A stretch of 64,000 nucleotides of DNA from Peromyscus leucopus (taxonomy: Eukaryota; Chordata; Mammalia; Rodentia; Cricetidae), in assembly GCF_004664715.2 (NCBI RefSeq), contig NC_051072.1:32576642-32640641 (forward strand), written 5' to 3'. Position numbers and translations under genes: made by a program. Positions within the stretch are counted from its first letter, which is position 1; every line of letters begins with the position of its first letter. Below are positions 1-11,245 of this stretch, one piece after another. The notes below the pieces were generated by a model that worked only from the letters and a program-made list of their open reading frames with translations, did not search any database and was not told the DNA's origin.

Positions 1-100
1 CGCCGCGCGCCCCGCAGCCAATGGGCGAGCCGCTCGCCTGACGTCCCCGCGCACTGCGTCAGACCAATGGCGATGGAGCTGAGTTGGAGCTGAGAAGTTT
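1..100 (+). promoter_or_regulatory. ISL1: ISL1 proximal promoter, TATA-less and CpG-rich
   Basis: The block is GC- and CpG-rich. It holds two CCAAT boxes (18-22 and 64-68), a CRE-like TGACGTCC (39-46) and a second CRE/AP-1-like TGCGTCAG (55-62). No TATA box is visible. The sequence from about 85 onward (GTTTGAGTAAGAGATAAGG) resembles the start of mammalian ISL1 mRNAs as I remember them, so transcription probably begins around 80-110. The exact start site is inferred. The promoter certainly extends to the left beyond the window. Confidence 0.7.
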
Positions 101-377
101 GAGTAAGAGATAAGGAAGAGAGAGAGAGGTGGCCCGAGCCGCTCGAGTCCGCCGCCGCCGCCGCCGCCGCAGCGCCTCCGCTCCGCCAACTCGGCCGGCT
201 TCCATCGGACTCCCGGATCGGCGAGGGCGCGGTGCAGCCGGGCAGCGGCTCCCTCAGCCTTGGCAACCCCGGGGGCCACTGTTTCCCACCTAGCCACAGC
301 ACCAGCATCCTCTCGGTGGGCTGTTCACCGACTGTCCAACCACCATTTCACTGTGGACATTACTCCCTCTTACAGAT
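100..377 (+). other. ISL1: ISL1 5' untranslated region (exon 1, start approximate)
   Basis: GC-rich leader between the inferred start site and the ATG at 378. It carries a (CCG)n run at ~150-172 and then less GC-rich sequence that leads without an intron into the start codon. There is no splice acceptor directly before the ATG, because the TACAG at 371-375 belongs to the conserved leader. The left boundary is an estimate. Confidence 0.7.
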
Positions 378-405
378 ATGGGAGACATGGGCGATCCACC
401 AAAAA
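378..405 (+). CDS. ISL1: ISL1 coding exon 1 (28 nt coding)
   Basis: Encodes MGDMGDPPK plus the first base of codon 10. The donor GTAAGAG follows at 406. The open frame that reads on to 683 is intronic read-through, not protein. Confidence 0.96.
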
Positions 406-3057
406 GTAAGAGGCTGTTTTACCTTCTGGGGCTCGGTGTGCTGTGGCGGTGCGGGGGTTCTCTCTCGGGCACTGGTGCCAGGGCTCTTTGGATTTGTAAG
501 TCACTGCCTGGAGAGAAAGAAGAAACGGTGGTTCTTTTTTTTTGTTGTTGTTGCTGTTGTTATTGTTTTGCTGTCTGTGTTTTATTTATTTATTTATATT
601 TTTTTAATTTTTCCCTTGTCGCCACGCTTGCATGTTGGATGTGGATTCCGACCTTCGGGAAACTGAGCATACCTTGTGTCTGAATCTGCCTGGGTGCCCT
701 CCCAAACTCTAGCCGCCTGGTGCTTAGCGGTGATTTCCTTCTCCGGAATCCGGAGCTCTTGGAGAAGGTTTTTAATGTAGCAAAGGTCTGCCCGCACAAG
801 CCACACCGGCAGATATGAATTAGCATTAGACTTGCAAAACAGAGCGAGTGACAACTGTATTGATGTCTACTCTTCTAACAATATCCATCCCTTGTGCTAT
901 TGAAGAACGTGCTTCCTGGAAAATATAGACATCCCAGCGTTGGTTTAACGCTTCTAGTCAAAACCTTTTCTTTGACTTGACTTATCCATAATCTTGCCTA
1001 ATGATTATAGCAAAGAGGGAGGAGGGGAGAAAACACAAAATGAACGGGTTTGATTGCGTGCTAGGCTTACAAATGTAGACTATTCAAATCTGCATTTTAC
1101 ATATATTCCACCTCCTTTTTTAAAAAAGCGAGTCAAGGTTTTGATGGCACACTCCAATTACCATCCCAAAGTGCAATACTCCTTAAGAAGAAGAAAAAAA
1201 GGGGGGAGAAAGAAAAAAATTCTTCCAGAGTACACCCTATAAGAGAACGACACTAAAAGTGTGTTTATCTCTGTAGGAAGTAAACGGTTAGTCAATCATG
1301 TATTTATTTTCATTTCAGAAAAACGTCTGATTTCCCTATGTGTTGGTTGCGGCAATCAAATTCACGATCAGTATATTCTGAGGGTTTCTCCGGATTTGGA
1401 ATGGCATGCGGCATGTTTGAAATGTGCGGAGTGTAATCAGTATTTGGACGAGAGCTGTACATGCTTTGTTAGGGATGGAAAAACCTACTGTAAAAGAGAT
1501 TATATCAGGTATGCCATTTTCACATCGTTCTTTTCTGAGATTTCCCTGTCTCTTCTGGCTTATCATCTGATGTGGCTTTGTCTTTTCAGGCGTTTGCTTT
1601 AGAGGGTCCAGTGTGCAAAAGTGATTGAAAAAAAATCAAACTGTTGTTCATTTCATGTCTCTGGGAGTGGGGAGCTGTCTGTCACCATAGCTTTCATACA
1701 TTTTGTTGTTAAGGTTTGTTAGTGACTCTTGGAATTTTTCGATGCGGAAACTATTTTCCTTTCTCGTGCTTCTCTTTTAAGGACACCAACAAAATTAAGG
1801 AACATAAGTTAAGGTTTTTAAATATATTTTTTTCATTATATAGTTTAACATCTGATCATTTTTTTCTCCTGTTTTATCGCTGACTTAAAAATTCTTTGGA
1901 GCTGCCCACTAAAAACACAAAAGTTTCAGCAAAGGATTTTTGAAAAACCAGTCCAACCATTGCGCCCCTTACTTTTTTGGATGAGTCCTCCTTGGTAGAA
2001 GAATTCAAGACCAACTAAAATATTCCTTACAAAAGAAAAAAAAAAGACCGGAAATTTAATCTTTTTAAATATTAACCCTTTGGTGATATCTAACTGTCTT
2101 TTCTTTCTTATCTTATCTGGGCTGATGAATTAGACAGAGCAGATCAAATTGCCCATCATCTGTCTGTGAACAATTGGTATATTTAGGTAATTGAACAGCT
2201 TCCTTTCTCACATTAAAATCTAGTAACTGATAAAATGAGGGAATCACCCCACGGGACAAGACCATACCCACAGAGGAACTGAGCATGGTTTTGCTAATTT
2301 CAAGTTTTCTCTGACCTGTGTGTACACACCAGAAACTCCACTTTTTACCTTAGAAAGCCAGTAGTATTTCTAAAGAAAAAAAAAATGTGTTAGTTCTAAT
2401 ACAAAGCAAGATACTCCTCATCTTCAGTGTTAGCAGAAATACATCCGATTTTAAATTTGGAAGTAGCTACTCGAAAGTGAGTGGCCTCTCTAAGCTGTAA
2501 AGGGCTTTGGAGCTTGAGAACTTTCATTAAAGTTTAGTTATGATTTAAAATACGGTCACCCATTTTTCTTCTGCTCCCACAATGGCCAGCTTTCATTTTT
2601 TAAAAAAAAAAAAAATTAAATCTCGGAGTGGAGGGTATACATTTGATAGATAAAACTAAACAATGTCCGTTCAAGGGAGGGTTTTGTTTGTTCCTTTTGT
2701 TTTAATGCTTTGAGGAGGGTGGGAGGAAGTGGGGTACAGGAAAGCAGAGGGATTTTGTAAGTGGTTTGGGTACAGGCAAAGTAAGTCTTCATCCTATAAA
2801 ACGGATGATCTGGCATTGGAGAGGCAGAGGGGGGCAAATTCAAGTCTGCCTTCTAACCCTGACAAATAAACCGTCTTCATTGTTTACTTGGCTGGACTGT
2901 ACACTCAGAATTCTGGAGAGGGAGAGTCCACTTCCACCCCCAGAAGCATCCTGACTCCTCCGGAGATGCGGTTTTGCTTTGTGGTGTATACAGAGCTGCC
3001 TAATTCTGGATATGTCTATTTGCAGATCAAAGAACTCGATTGCTTTGCTTTTACTTT

Positions 3058-3113
<56 letters not shown>

Positions 3114-6100
3114 TTCCATAAGAGAACACTCATGCATAACCCCCTTGGAGGTTCTATAGTTGTAAAAGCAAGGCAAAGTGACCATTTTGATTTTGAGCTC
3201 TCTCCTTGGGGGAGCAATATGCCCCCCTCCTTTGTGTGTATGCTGTCTTATCTGTTCTACTCTCTGTGCAGGAATAAATGATAGGTGTAGAGGGGACTCG
3301 GCAATGCAACAGTACGTGGAACCTACAGGGACTGCTGGGTGGCAAAGAAAGGCTAACAAGAAGGAATATCTTAGTAGTGAGGTTTTTGGTTTCTTTTTTT
3401 TTTTTTTTAATTTTGTTGTTGTTGTTGTTGTTTTCATTTGCCATGCTAGCCTTGGCTCTCAGTCAAACTGAAACAGAGGTAGATGCGTCTTCGGGAACCT
3501 AAGAAAGACTGACCGAGGGAACAGACAGAAGCTGTGTTTTTTAAAATAAAAGGGAGAATGGAGAGAGAACTTTCCATTAACATGTGGCCTGTGGAAAATC
3601 TTAAGCTGGATAAATAATGGAAGGCCTTTGGTTTTGGGAATCTGGAAGCCCACTGAGGCTTCATTTTGTTATTCTGTTCTGTAATTGTGCGTCCATAGAT
3701 GGAGTGGGGTGACGGTCCCCAGCCCACCTTTTCTGATGTTGCAACTTCAGAAATATGTTTAGGAGTAGAAATTGAGGAATAGAGAATGGGAAAGCATGGG
3801 GCTCCTGGTCACCAGTGCCCCCTGAATTCCTCCCACCTAGAATTTGCAAGAACAACCCTGGGACTGGTTCCTGGAGCCCACCTCCAGGTTTAGAATCCCT
3901 CAATGAATTTTCCCTGGGCTGAGTGTCTGAACTAAGGTATCAACTGAGACAGACAGACGTGGAGGTTCCTCTGGTCTCGGGGTGGGGGAGTAGGTGTGGG
4001 GGGAGGGTAAAGGAGAAAGGGAGCAGCGGAGGAAGAGAGGGAGGGAGAGAAAGAGAGGTGAAGAGAGGAGATTGTTTCTATACTCTGTCCAACTTTACTA
4101 CTGCTGAATTTTTTTTTTCGGGGTAGGTCAGGGTTTATGGCCTGGGTTGCTGCCCATCTTGGGCCAGAGCCTGCCTGAAGTCACCCTGTTATCCCTGTGC
4201 TTCTCTTCCCATGACGGGCCGTTCCTTGCAGGTTGTACGGGATCAAATGCGCCAAATGCAGCATAGGCTTCAGCAAGAACGACTTCGTGATGCGCGCCCG
4301 CTCCAAGGTGTACCACATCGAGTGTTTCCGCTGTGTAGCCTGCAGCCGACAGCTCATCCCCGGAGATGAATTCGCGTTGCGAGAGGATGGGCTTTTCTGC
4401 CGGGCGGACCACGATGTGGTGGAGAGGGCCAGCCTGGGAGCTGGAGACCCTCTCAGTCCCTTGCATCCCGCGCGGCCGCTGCAAATGGCAGGTACTTCTC
4501 CCCCACCCTCAGAGGGAAGTCTGGCTGGGGGAAAGGGAGGTGGGGCTAAGTCAAAACCCTTCCTTCCTGCAACCTGGGGGACCACAGGGTGGTTCTGAAA
4601 GTGGCCTGCAATAAACAATATGTGCTCTTAGCCTTTCTAGCAAGTTTCCATCCACCCATCGTCTACCTTGAATGTACAAGCACACGTCCACATGTCTGTC
4701 TATATATGGGTACACAGCATACCCCCGCTTGTGCACACATGTATACACAAGCCCAAACAGTACTGTCAGCTTTACTTTGGCCTCCAACCCATGGCTTACT
4801 GAAAACGGGCTTCAGCTCTCTGCCAGGTTTTCTCCAAGCTGCTGCCTAATTAAAGGGGTGGAGTCCTGGGTCTCCAGGAGTTTCCTCCCTAGCCCGGTGA
4901 AGGAAGCTTAAGCAGCCTCAAGGCATTTAGCTTCCCACTTTTTTTTTTTTTTTTCCCTCCTTGAGATTTACTCTCCAATCCGAAAGGTTTTTAAATTTTA
5001 TTTTTATGCTTTTGTCAGAAAACAGGCCCCTGAAAGATACAGTGTCGGTCGGCAACGGCAGCACTCCCGGGGCTGTAACTTAAAACTGTCAACAGCCTAC
5101 TCTGCAGTAATTGCCTTTTAAAGGGAGCCTGCCTCTTTAAGCCATTCATTCTACGTGATTTGGTGAGAATTTCATCTCCAAGCCCGTAGCTGTCTGTAGC
5201 TCTGACTTGACCCCCATAGGTGTTTGGCCTGATCCCAGGGGGTCGTGGAAGGTGTGGGTCCATGCCGTCCAGATCAGAGGACCCATAAAGGAAAGTGGAG
5301 ACATAAAGGTTGGCTAGAACCAAGGCTGTGTGTGAGACAGCAAGACAATTGTTTCCTACCTGCCTTCCAGTCAGATGCAGAGCTCTCTCCCTCCCTCCCT
5401 CCCGTTTAGTGTTAAGACATCAGCCCCTACTAAATACTGGAGGTGAGGAAAAGACAGCTTTTCCCCAAGCCCCACTCACCCCTTTCTGGCTGTTCTGGGA
5501 ATTCTGTCCTGGGGGATTTCTAGCTATAGCAGGCGTGGGGCAAAGCCCAGGGTGAGAAACGCAGAAGAGGCCGAAATATTGGGTGGGAAGGGAAGGACGT
5601 TCCCCAGCAGCCATTTATCTGCAGCCTAGACAGCTCGACAGAGTTTCAGTTTTCATGTTCTTGGGGTCAGCTGGTCTCAGGAACATCCCACGCTGATTTA
5701 ATACTAAAAAGACTGGGGCCCATTCGGATAGCCAGAATACAGCGATTTTTTTTAAAGCTTCTAAGTGTGCCTGTCCCATGGAATTGAAGGTCAAGGCTTT
5801 CTGGCAGAATTCTCTGACTTTTGGTCGCAGACGTCCAACCCTGTAGTGACTCTGGTTGTCACTGGGGTGTTCTGCGTTTTATTTTCAGGTACCCTCTACG
5901 GTTTTTACCCAGAAGGGAAAGCCAAGCCTGGAGGTGGGGGGTAGTCGGGATAATCTGTGTCCTTCTGGTTATAAGGAAAAGGAAGGAAGAAGGGGAAGTA
6001 CTGGTTTAAAAAAAAAAATCTCTGATGCGGGTGGAGACATCACGGGGCTTCCTTTGGTTAATTCTGTGGTGGCCACAAGTTGGGGCAGGGGCCGCATCTT

Positions 6101-9100
6101 TCCCCTCCCCCACCACTCTGCATTGTCCTCTGCAGTTTAAGGAGCGAATTTCTCTTCCCTCCTTACCCACCTCCCATGGTGTGCTAAGCTCGCTCGGGCC
6201 GGGTCGGGAGTGGAGCCGGCCGGGTGGCAGCCAGCGAGAGTGATCTTGCTTGCTCCTTTGCCCCGTAGCTGAGCCCATCTCCGCTAGGCAGCCAGCCCTG
6301 CGGCCTCACGTCCACAAGCAGCCTGAGAAGACCACCCGCGTGCGGACTGTGCTCAACGAGAAGCAGCTACACACCTTGCGGACCTGCTACGCTGCCAACC
6401 CCCGGCCAGATGCGCTCATGAAGGAGCAACTAGTGGAGATGACCGGCCTCAGCCCCCGAGTGATCCGAGTCTGGTTTCAAAACAAGAGGTGCAAGGACAA
6501 GAAACGCAGCATCATGATGAAGCAGCTCCAGCAGCAGCAGCCCAACGACAAAACTGTGAGTAGCCCGAGGCCAAGCAAGGGATGGTAGCACAACTTGGAA
6601 GATCGGCCCAGCGCGCTCCTGAACTGGTAGATTGGTACCCACCCAGCCTAGCACCAACAAGGAGCCCAGACAAAGGAGATTCCCCTCACCTCCACCTAAA
6701 CCCAAGTGTTTAGAGTATCCTGGCTACTGAGGGCTGACTGAGAGCTGGCTGGTTAGAAACTGCAGAGGTCTGAGAAGTATCCCCCCCCTCCCCAATCCAT
6801 TGCTGGTTCCAAAGGGGGCTCATGACATTCAGCATGAACTGCACCTAGAACCAAAGGAACTAGTGGTTTCCTCCCAGTATAGGTGGCAATGAGGTCTCAA
6901 CTCAGGTGTTTACAAGCATTGGGATCCTTAGAGTGGCCAGTATTGTAAAAGATAGCACTCTGTGTGCTGATCTAGAACAGGATTCAATGGGCTTACCATC
7001 CAGCCAGTATTCTGGTCCCATCCCAACTCTTGGAGAGTCCCCTGATGCAGATGCAGGAGCCCTTCAAGGTCCCCATGCAGATAACCCACTGTTCTGAGTG
7101 GAGCCCAAAGATTCCTTCCAGCCTTTGACACTATTACTTTGGGCAAAACTCCCCTTTCTCCCCCAACCCCTTGCTTAAGTTAAGCTCAAGGGTTTCTTTC
7201 TCTTTACTATTCCAACCCTATTCTTAAATGCAATAAAATGTGTTGTCTTTAAACTTGGCAGGCAGTCCAGGACTGAGCAAGGGTACTCAGTGCATAATAG
7301 TGCAGAAGCAGCCAAACCCAAAAGCCTTAGGGGTGGGGGCCGACTCTGCAAGGAAGAGTGCTTGGAGAAAATCTTCAGCTAACCCCAACTGCCTAGAAAA
7401 CCAGTGTCAGAAGGCTGATGGAGGCCTGGCTGGACCTCAGCTTTCTACTTATGGGAGGCTGTGGCCTCTGAAGGCAGATGGGAGGGGTTGGGGGATAAGA
7501 TGTGCCGGAAAGGAAAGGTGATAGATGTAGTAGAATTGTTTTAGTATGATCCCAGCTGGTCTAATAATCCAGCACACAGAAATAAAAACAAAAACAAACA
7601 AACAAAAAACCTGAACTCTAACTAATATCCATAGGTGCAGCAGATTAACTGAGTCAATACTGGGCCACTATATAGATAAGATAATACGTGGGTATATTTG
7701 CTTAGCACATACAGACAATGGAGGGAGGGAGTTTGCTCATTAACATGTTGCAATGGGGGTGTTATTCACAGAATATCCAAGGGATGACAGGAACTCCCAT
7801 GGTGGCTGCTAGTCCGGAGAGGCACGATGGTGGTTTACAGGCTAACCCAGTCGAGGTGCAAAGTTACCAGCCGCCCTGGAAAGTACTGAGCGACTTCGCC
7901 TTGCAGAGTGACATAGATCAGCCTGCTTTTCAGCAACTGGTAAGTGTCAGCTCCCAAACAGAGAAGGCCTAATTCCCAAATGAAAGGAGATTCTGATTTA
8001 ACTGTCACACACATCGGAAAGACCCACTTGGGGAGGGTGCTCCCTGCACCAGTGTTGGGGGAGAAGGCAAGGAGGGATGAATGATGGTGAAGAGAAAGGA
8101 AGCAAATGCAAAGACAGTAGATCTCTTATGAATCTTTGTTTGAAAGTGAGACAGTATAATAGAACTGTATAGGGTGATTGCCTACCAATAAGGCATGTCT
8201 TGTGTGATGAGCTTCATGGTGCCTAAGTAGTTTTGTGTGCAGAGATACAATCGGTGGCAATAGCACATATCTCACACTGTTAGAAACTTCAGGAACTTCC
8301 GAGATCACCTTGGCCTTTGGGTCAGCAATCAGTAAGTTTATTACTTTATCTGTATCTCGTGATAGGTTCAAGCAAAAGTAATTGTAATACACATTCAGTG
8401 TAATAATAGAGAACACTGTTATCCATTAGCAGCAGGCAGTTGTCTGAACACAGTTTTCCTATATGTCAGTAAAGAGAATGGTTATTCAAATAGTTTGGGT
8501 GATATTTGTTGTTGCCATGTTTCTTTCAAAGTATATCTTAATCTAAAGCATAGGACTTCTTGAACATTTTTAAGTCAAAGAGTTTAGCTATGACACAGAT
8601 AAGACACAGTTGCAGATAACGCGGCATGGATACCAAAAGGAACATGAACATTGTCAGTCAGAGACAATGTATATTTAACTTGTGGAAACCTGGCTTAGCA
8701 CTAACGTGTTTTTCACATCCATCCATAGAAGACAATTCATTTTTGTCTATAGAAGGTTAAGATAAACAAAATGTTAAAAAAAAAATCCTTTTTGATATGG
8801 TACAAATAATTAGGGTTTTTTTTTTCTCCCCTTAAAATATAATCATCCCTATAGATCCTGTTTTATCAAACAGGAAGCTGTGTCCTAACACTCTTTTCTT
8901 TAGAAACAAAGCTAATGCATCGGTTGAGGATAGGGTTTTCTTTTCTTTTCTTTCTTTCTTTCTTTTTTTTTTTATTTTCCTCGCCTTTGCCCTGGGGGCA
9001 TTTGCTTTCTCGTGTCAACAGTTATAAGGGTGATTGGCCAGAGGCAAGTGGTTAAAAGGACTTGGTTCCAGGCTGTGTGTGTGTGTAAATGGGCCAGTCT

Positions 9101-10040
9101 AGTGAACAGGCAAATTTGAGAAGTCCCTTGACCTCTCAAGGGGAAAGTTTAATAGAGAGAGAGAGAGAAAAAAAAAAAGGAGATAGATTCTGCAACTAGA
9201 GGGGAAATTTTCTTTTGAATAAAATAACTTGTCCGTGTGAAATATTGTCTGGGCAAAATTTGACTAATTGAAAGACAGGAGGGAGAAGCTTCAAGACAAC
9301 CAAGAACTGGTACCTTCTGAAACTTGAGTGTCAGGTGAGAGCCGTAGGGTGGTGGCATGGTTATTATGGGGAGGATTACTGAGTAGCACAGTATCTGTAT
9401 TGTGACCATGTATAGTGTATGGGTCCCCTCATGTAAGGGGGACCATGAGACCATACTGGAAGCCCTCTAAAAAGTGATTTCATTGTTCCAGGGAGCCTCC
9501 ATTGAATCTCCAGCCACCCTGACAAATAAAGGCTTTGATGTCTAGAGAACTTGCCTACTCCCAGGGCTACATGTAGCCAGCAGGCTAATTTTATTTTGAG
9601 CCTTCATGGGAGAGTTGTGATGCCACTTTACAGTGGGAAACACATTTGCTCTTAAATAATTTAACATGACATAATGTTGGGAATTCAGCTTGAGTTGAAA
9701 GAGAGGTCTTTAGGATGATGGGGAAAGTGAGAGGATTCCAAGTGCTCCTCACAGGCCTCCTTTTAAGCCTGTTATAAAGTTCCATGATAGGCATGGATAT
9801 CGTTGTTGAGGTACCTGTCTATTTACAGGAAACTTGTACACGCACACACAATATAATAATACCCATATATTTCGATGGACACTATTGAAGCCTCCTTTAT
9901 TTACTTCTCAACCTTTCACGCAGGTCAATTTTTCAGAAGGAGGACCAGGTTCTAATTCCACCGGCAGTGAAGTAGCATCGATGTCCTCTCAGCTCCCAGA
10001 TACACCCAACAGCATGGTAGCCAGTCCCATTGAGGCCTGA
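378..10040 (+). CDS. ISL1: ISL1, insulin gene enhancer protein Islet-1 (LIM-homeodomain factor), complete, six coding exons
   Basis: Nuclear DNA-binding transcription factor that specifies motor and sensory neurons, pancreatic islet cells and second-heart-field progenitors (family knowledge). Join: 378-405, 1319-1508, 4232-4491, 6269-6555, 7772-7939, 9924-10040. This gives 349 codons, the usual mammalian length, with no frameshift or premature stop. LIM1 spans residues ~17-70 (ligands C17, C20, H39, C42, C45, C48, C67, D70). LIM2 spans ~79-132 (C79, C82, H101, C104, C107, C110, C129, D132). The homeodomain covers ~181-240 with helix-3 WFQNKR (W228, N231). A Gln-rich run follows at ~245-250. 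Residues ~262-291 correspond to the LHX3-binding region of the family. The start has G at -3 and G at +4. The ORF matches the mammalian ISL1 protein as I know it over all exons. It is the only conventional gene in the window. Confidence 0.98.
406..1318 (+). other. ISL1: ISL1 intron 1
   Basis: GT-AG intron of 913 bp with T-rich stretches (534-605). No SINE or LINE recognised. Short open frames here show no coding signature. Confidence 0.93.
1319..1508 (+). CDS. ISL1: ISL1 coding exon 2 (190 nt), LIM domain 1
   Basis: Acceptor TTTCATTTCAG ends at 1318 and donor GTATGCC starts at 1509. It encodes residues 10-73, including all eight zinc ligands of LIM1. The reading frame ends with two bases of Arg73, completed by the first base of exon 3. 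Confidence 0.97.
1509..4231 (+). other. ISL1: ISL1 intron 2
   Basis: GT-AG intron of 2.7 kb. It contains a (TC)n microsatellite at ~3059-3111, a (GTT)n run at ~3413-3431 and a purine-rich stretch at ~4005-4070. No transposon recognised. Unique sequence in between has no assigned function. Confidence 0.93.
3059..3111. repeat. (TC)n microsatellite in intron 2
   Basis: About 26 uninterrupted TC dinucleotides. Both strands read open as Leu-Ser or Arg-Glu repeats, which is an artefact of the repeat. Confidence 0.98.
4232..4491 (+). CDS. ISL1: ISL1 coding exon 3 (260 nt), LIM domain 2
   Basis: Acceptor CCTTGCAG ends at 4231 and donor GTACTTC starts at 4492. It encodes residues 73-160: LIM2 with its CXXC, HXXC, CXXC and CXXD ligands, then the Ser/Pro-rich linker. 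The exon is CpG-rich, like the promoter. Entry and exit phases both match the neighbouring exons. Confidence 0.97.
4492..6268 (+). other. ISL1: ISL1 intron 3
   Basis: GT-AG intron of 1.8 kb without recognised transposons. The last ~100 bases before exon 4 (6190-6268) are CpG-rich. Confidence 0.93.
6269..6555 (+). CDS. ISL1: ISL1 coding exon 4 (287 nt), homeodomain
   Basis: Acceptor GCCCCGTAG ends at 6268 and donor GTGAGTAG starts at 6556. It encodes residues 160-255: a basic linker, the whole homeodomain with WFQNKR in helix 3, then the KQLQQQQ run. It ends in phase 0 after ACT (Thr255). Confidence 0.97.
6556..7771 (+). other. ISL1: ISL1 intron 4
   Basis: GT-AG intron of 1.2 kb. Apart from an A-rich (CAAA)n patch at ~7582-7610 it is unique sequence with no recognised element. 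Confidence 0.93.
7772..7939 (+). CDS. ISL1: ISL1 coding exon 5 (168 nt), partner-binding region
   Basis: Acceptor TTATTCACAG ends at 7771 and donor GTAAGTG starts at 7940. It encodes residues 256-311 in phase 0, covering the LHX3-interacting segment. An internal TTTACAG at 7834-7840 is an in-frame alternative acceptor. Its use removes exactly 23 residues (256-278), as in the Isl1-beta form known from rodents. Confidence 0.96.
7834..7841 (+). promoter_or_regulatory. ISL1: internal alternative 3' splice site of exon 5 (Isl1-beta)
   Basis: TTTACAG followed by GCTAACCC lies inside exon 5, 69 bases after the normal acceptor, so the frame is kept. The family knowledge that rodent Isl1-beta lacks 23 residues in this part of the protein fits this position exactly. 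Use in this animal is inferred. Confidence 0.75.
7940..9923 (+). other. ISL1: ISL1 intron 5
   Basis: GT-AG intron of 2.0 kb. It holds a pyrimidine-rich (TTTC)n patch at ~8936-8975 and a (GA)n run at ~9155-9168. No SINE or LINE recognised. Confidence 0.93.
9924..10040 (+). CDS. ISL1: ISL1 coding exon 6 (117 nt incl. stop), C-terminus
   Basis: Acceptor CTTTCACGCAG ends at 9923. It encodes residues 312-349, a Ser-rich acidic tail ending in SPIEA, followed by TGA at 10038-10040. It is the terminal exon and continues into the 3' UTR. Confidence 0.97.
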
Positions 10041-10933
10041 GGAACATTCATTCAGATGTATTTTTTTTTCCCTGTTGGAGAAAGTGGGAAATTATGTTGA
10101 ACTCCGAAACAAAAGTATTTAACGACCCAGTCAATGAAAACTGAATCAAGAAATGAATGCTCCATGAAGTGCACGAAGTCTGTTTTAATGACAAGGTGAT
10201 ATGGTAGCAACACTGTGAAGACAATCATGGGATTTTACTAGAATTAAAAAAACAAAACAAAGCCCCAAGCCCAACATATGCTATTCAGTGACATTAGGAG
10301 TACTGAAAAAGAATAATAATTAAAAAAAAAAAGACGTTTTTAAAACGTAGAGGATTTATATTCAAGGATCTCAAAAAAAAAAAAAAAAGCATTTTCATTT
10401 CACTGTACACCTAGAGGAAAAGCAGAAATAGAGAATTTTCTAGTCCATCCTATTCTGAATGGTGCTGTTTCTATATTGGTCATTGCCTTGCCAAACAGGA
10501 GCTCCAGCACACGGCGGAAGAAACTGGCCCTCAGTGGCTGGAAGAGTCCTTTCAGGAAGGCGGAGCTGCGTTGGTTTGCTATGTTTTTAGTTGACTTTGA
10601 GAAGGGGTTAATTGAAATTCTGGGTCTCTTTAGCATGCCCTGTAACTGGTTTCTCTTTTACGTTTGCCTTTTTCTCCCACTTTTTTTTCTTTCCTTTTCT
10701 TTATCTCTCGTTACTTTTTTTTTTGAGATCCATCCTCTATCAAGAAGTCTGAAGCGACTTTAAAGGTTTTTGAATTCAGATTTAAAAACCGACTTATAAA
10801 GCATTGCAACAAGGTTACCTCTATTTTGCCACAAGCGTCTCGGGATTGTGTTTGACTTGTGTCTGTCCAAGAACTTTTCCCCCAAAGATGTGTATAGTTA
10901 TTGGTTAAAATGACTGTTTTCGCTCTTTCTGGA

Positions 10934-10939
10934 AATAAA
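10934..10939 (+). terminator. ISL1: poly(A) signal AATAAA, proximal
   Basis: Canonical AATAAA about 0.9 kb after the stop codon, followed by an A/T-rich region. It could generate a shorter ISL1 3' UTR. Confidence 0.55.
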
Positions 10940-11197
10940 GAGGAAAAAAAGGAAACTTTTTTTTTGTTTGCTCTTGCATTGCAAAAATTATAAAGTAATT
11001 TATTATTTATTGTCAGGAGACTTGCCACTTTTCATGTCATTTGACATTTTTGTTTGCTGAAGTAAAAAAAAAGATAAAGGTTGTACCGTGGTCTTTGAAT
11101 TATATGTCTAATTTTATGTGTTTTGTCTTTTTTTTCTTAAATATTATGTGAAATCAAAGCGCCATATGTAGAATTATATCTGCAGGACTATTTCACT

Positions 11198-11228
11198 AAT
11201 AAACGTTTGGCATAGATAAATAAATAAA
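11198..11228 (+). terminator. ISL1: poly(A) signal cluster, distal
   Basis: AATAAA at 11198-11203 and overlapping copies at 11219-11224 and 11223-11228. A GT-rich stretch follows within ~40 bases. This is the likely main ISL1 3' end. Confidence 0.75.
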
Positions 11229-11245
11229 CGCAATGATTCAGGGTC

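Larger units (their letters stand above)
10041..11245 (+). other. ISL1: ISL1 3' untranslated region
   Basis: AT-rich tail after the TGA at 10038-10040, with several A-runs and ATTTA-type AU-rich motifs (e.g. around 10998-11012), which suggest regulated mRNA stability. It ends near the last poly(A) signals at 11198-11228. The exact cleavage site is inferred. Confidence 0.85.

Noticed and set aside
378..683. 101-codon frame from the ISL1 start through intron 1
   Set aside because: Only the first 28 bases are coding. The rest reads through a normal GT-AG intron into T-rich DNA.
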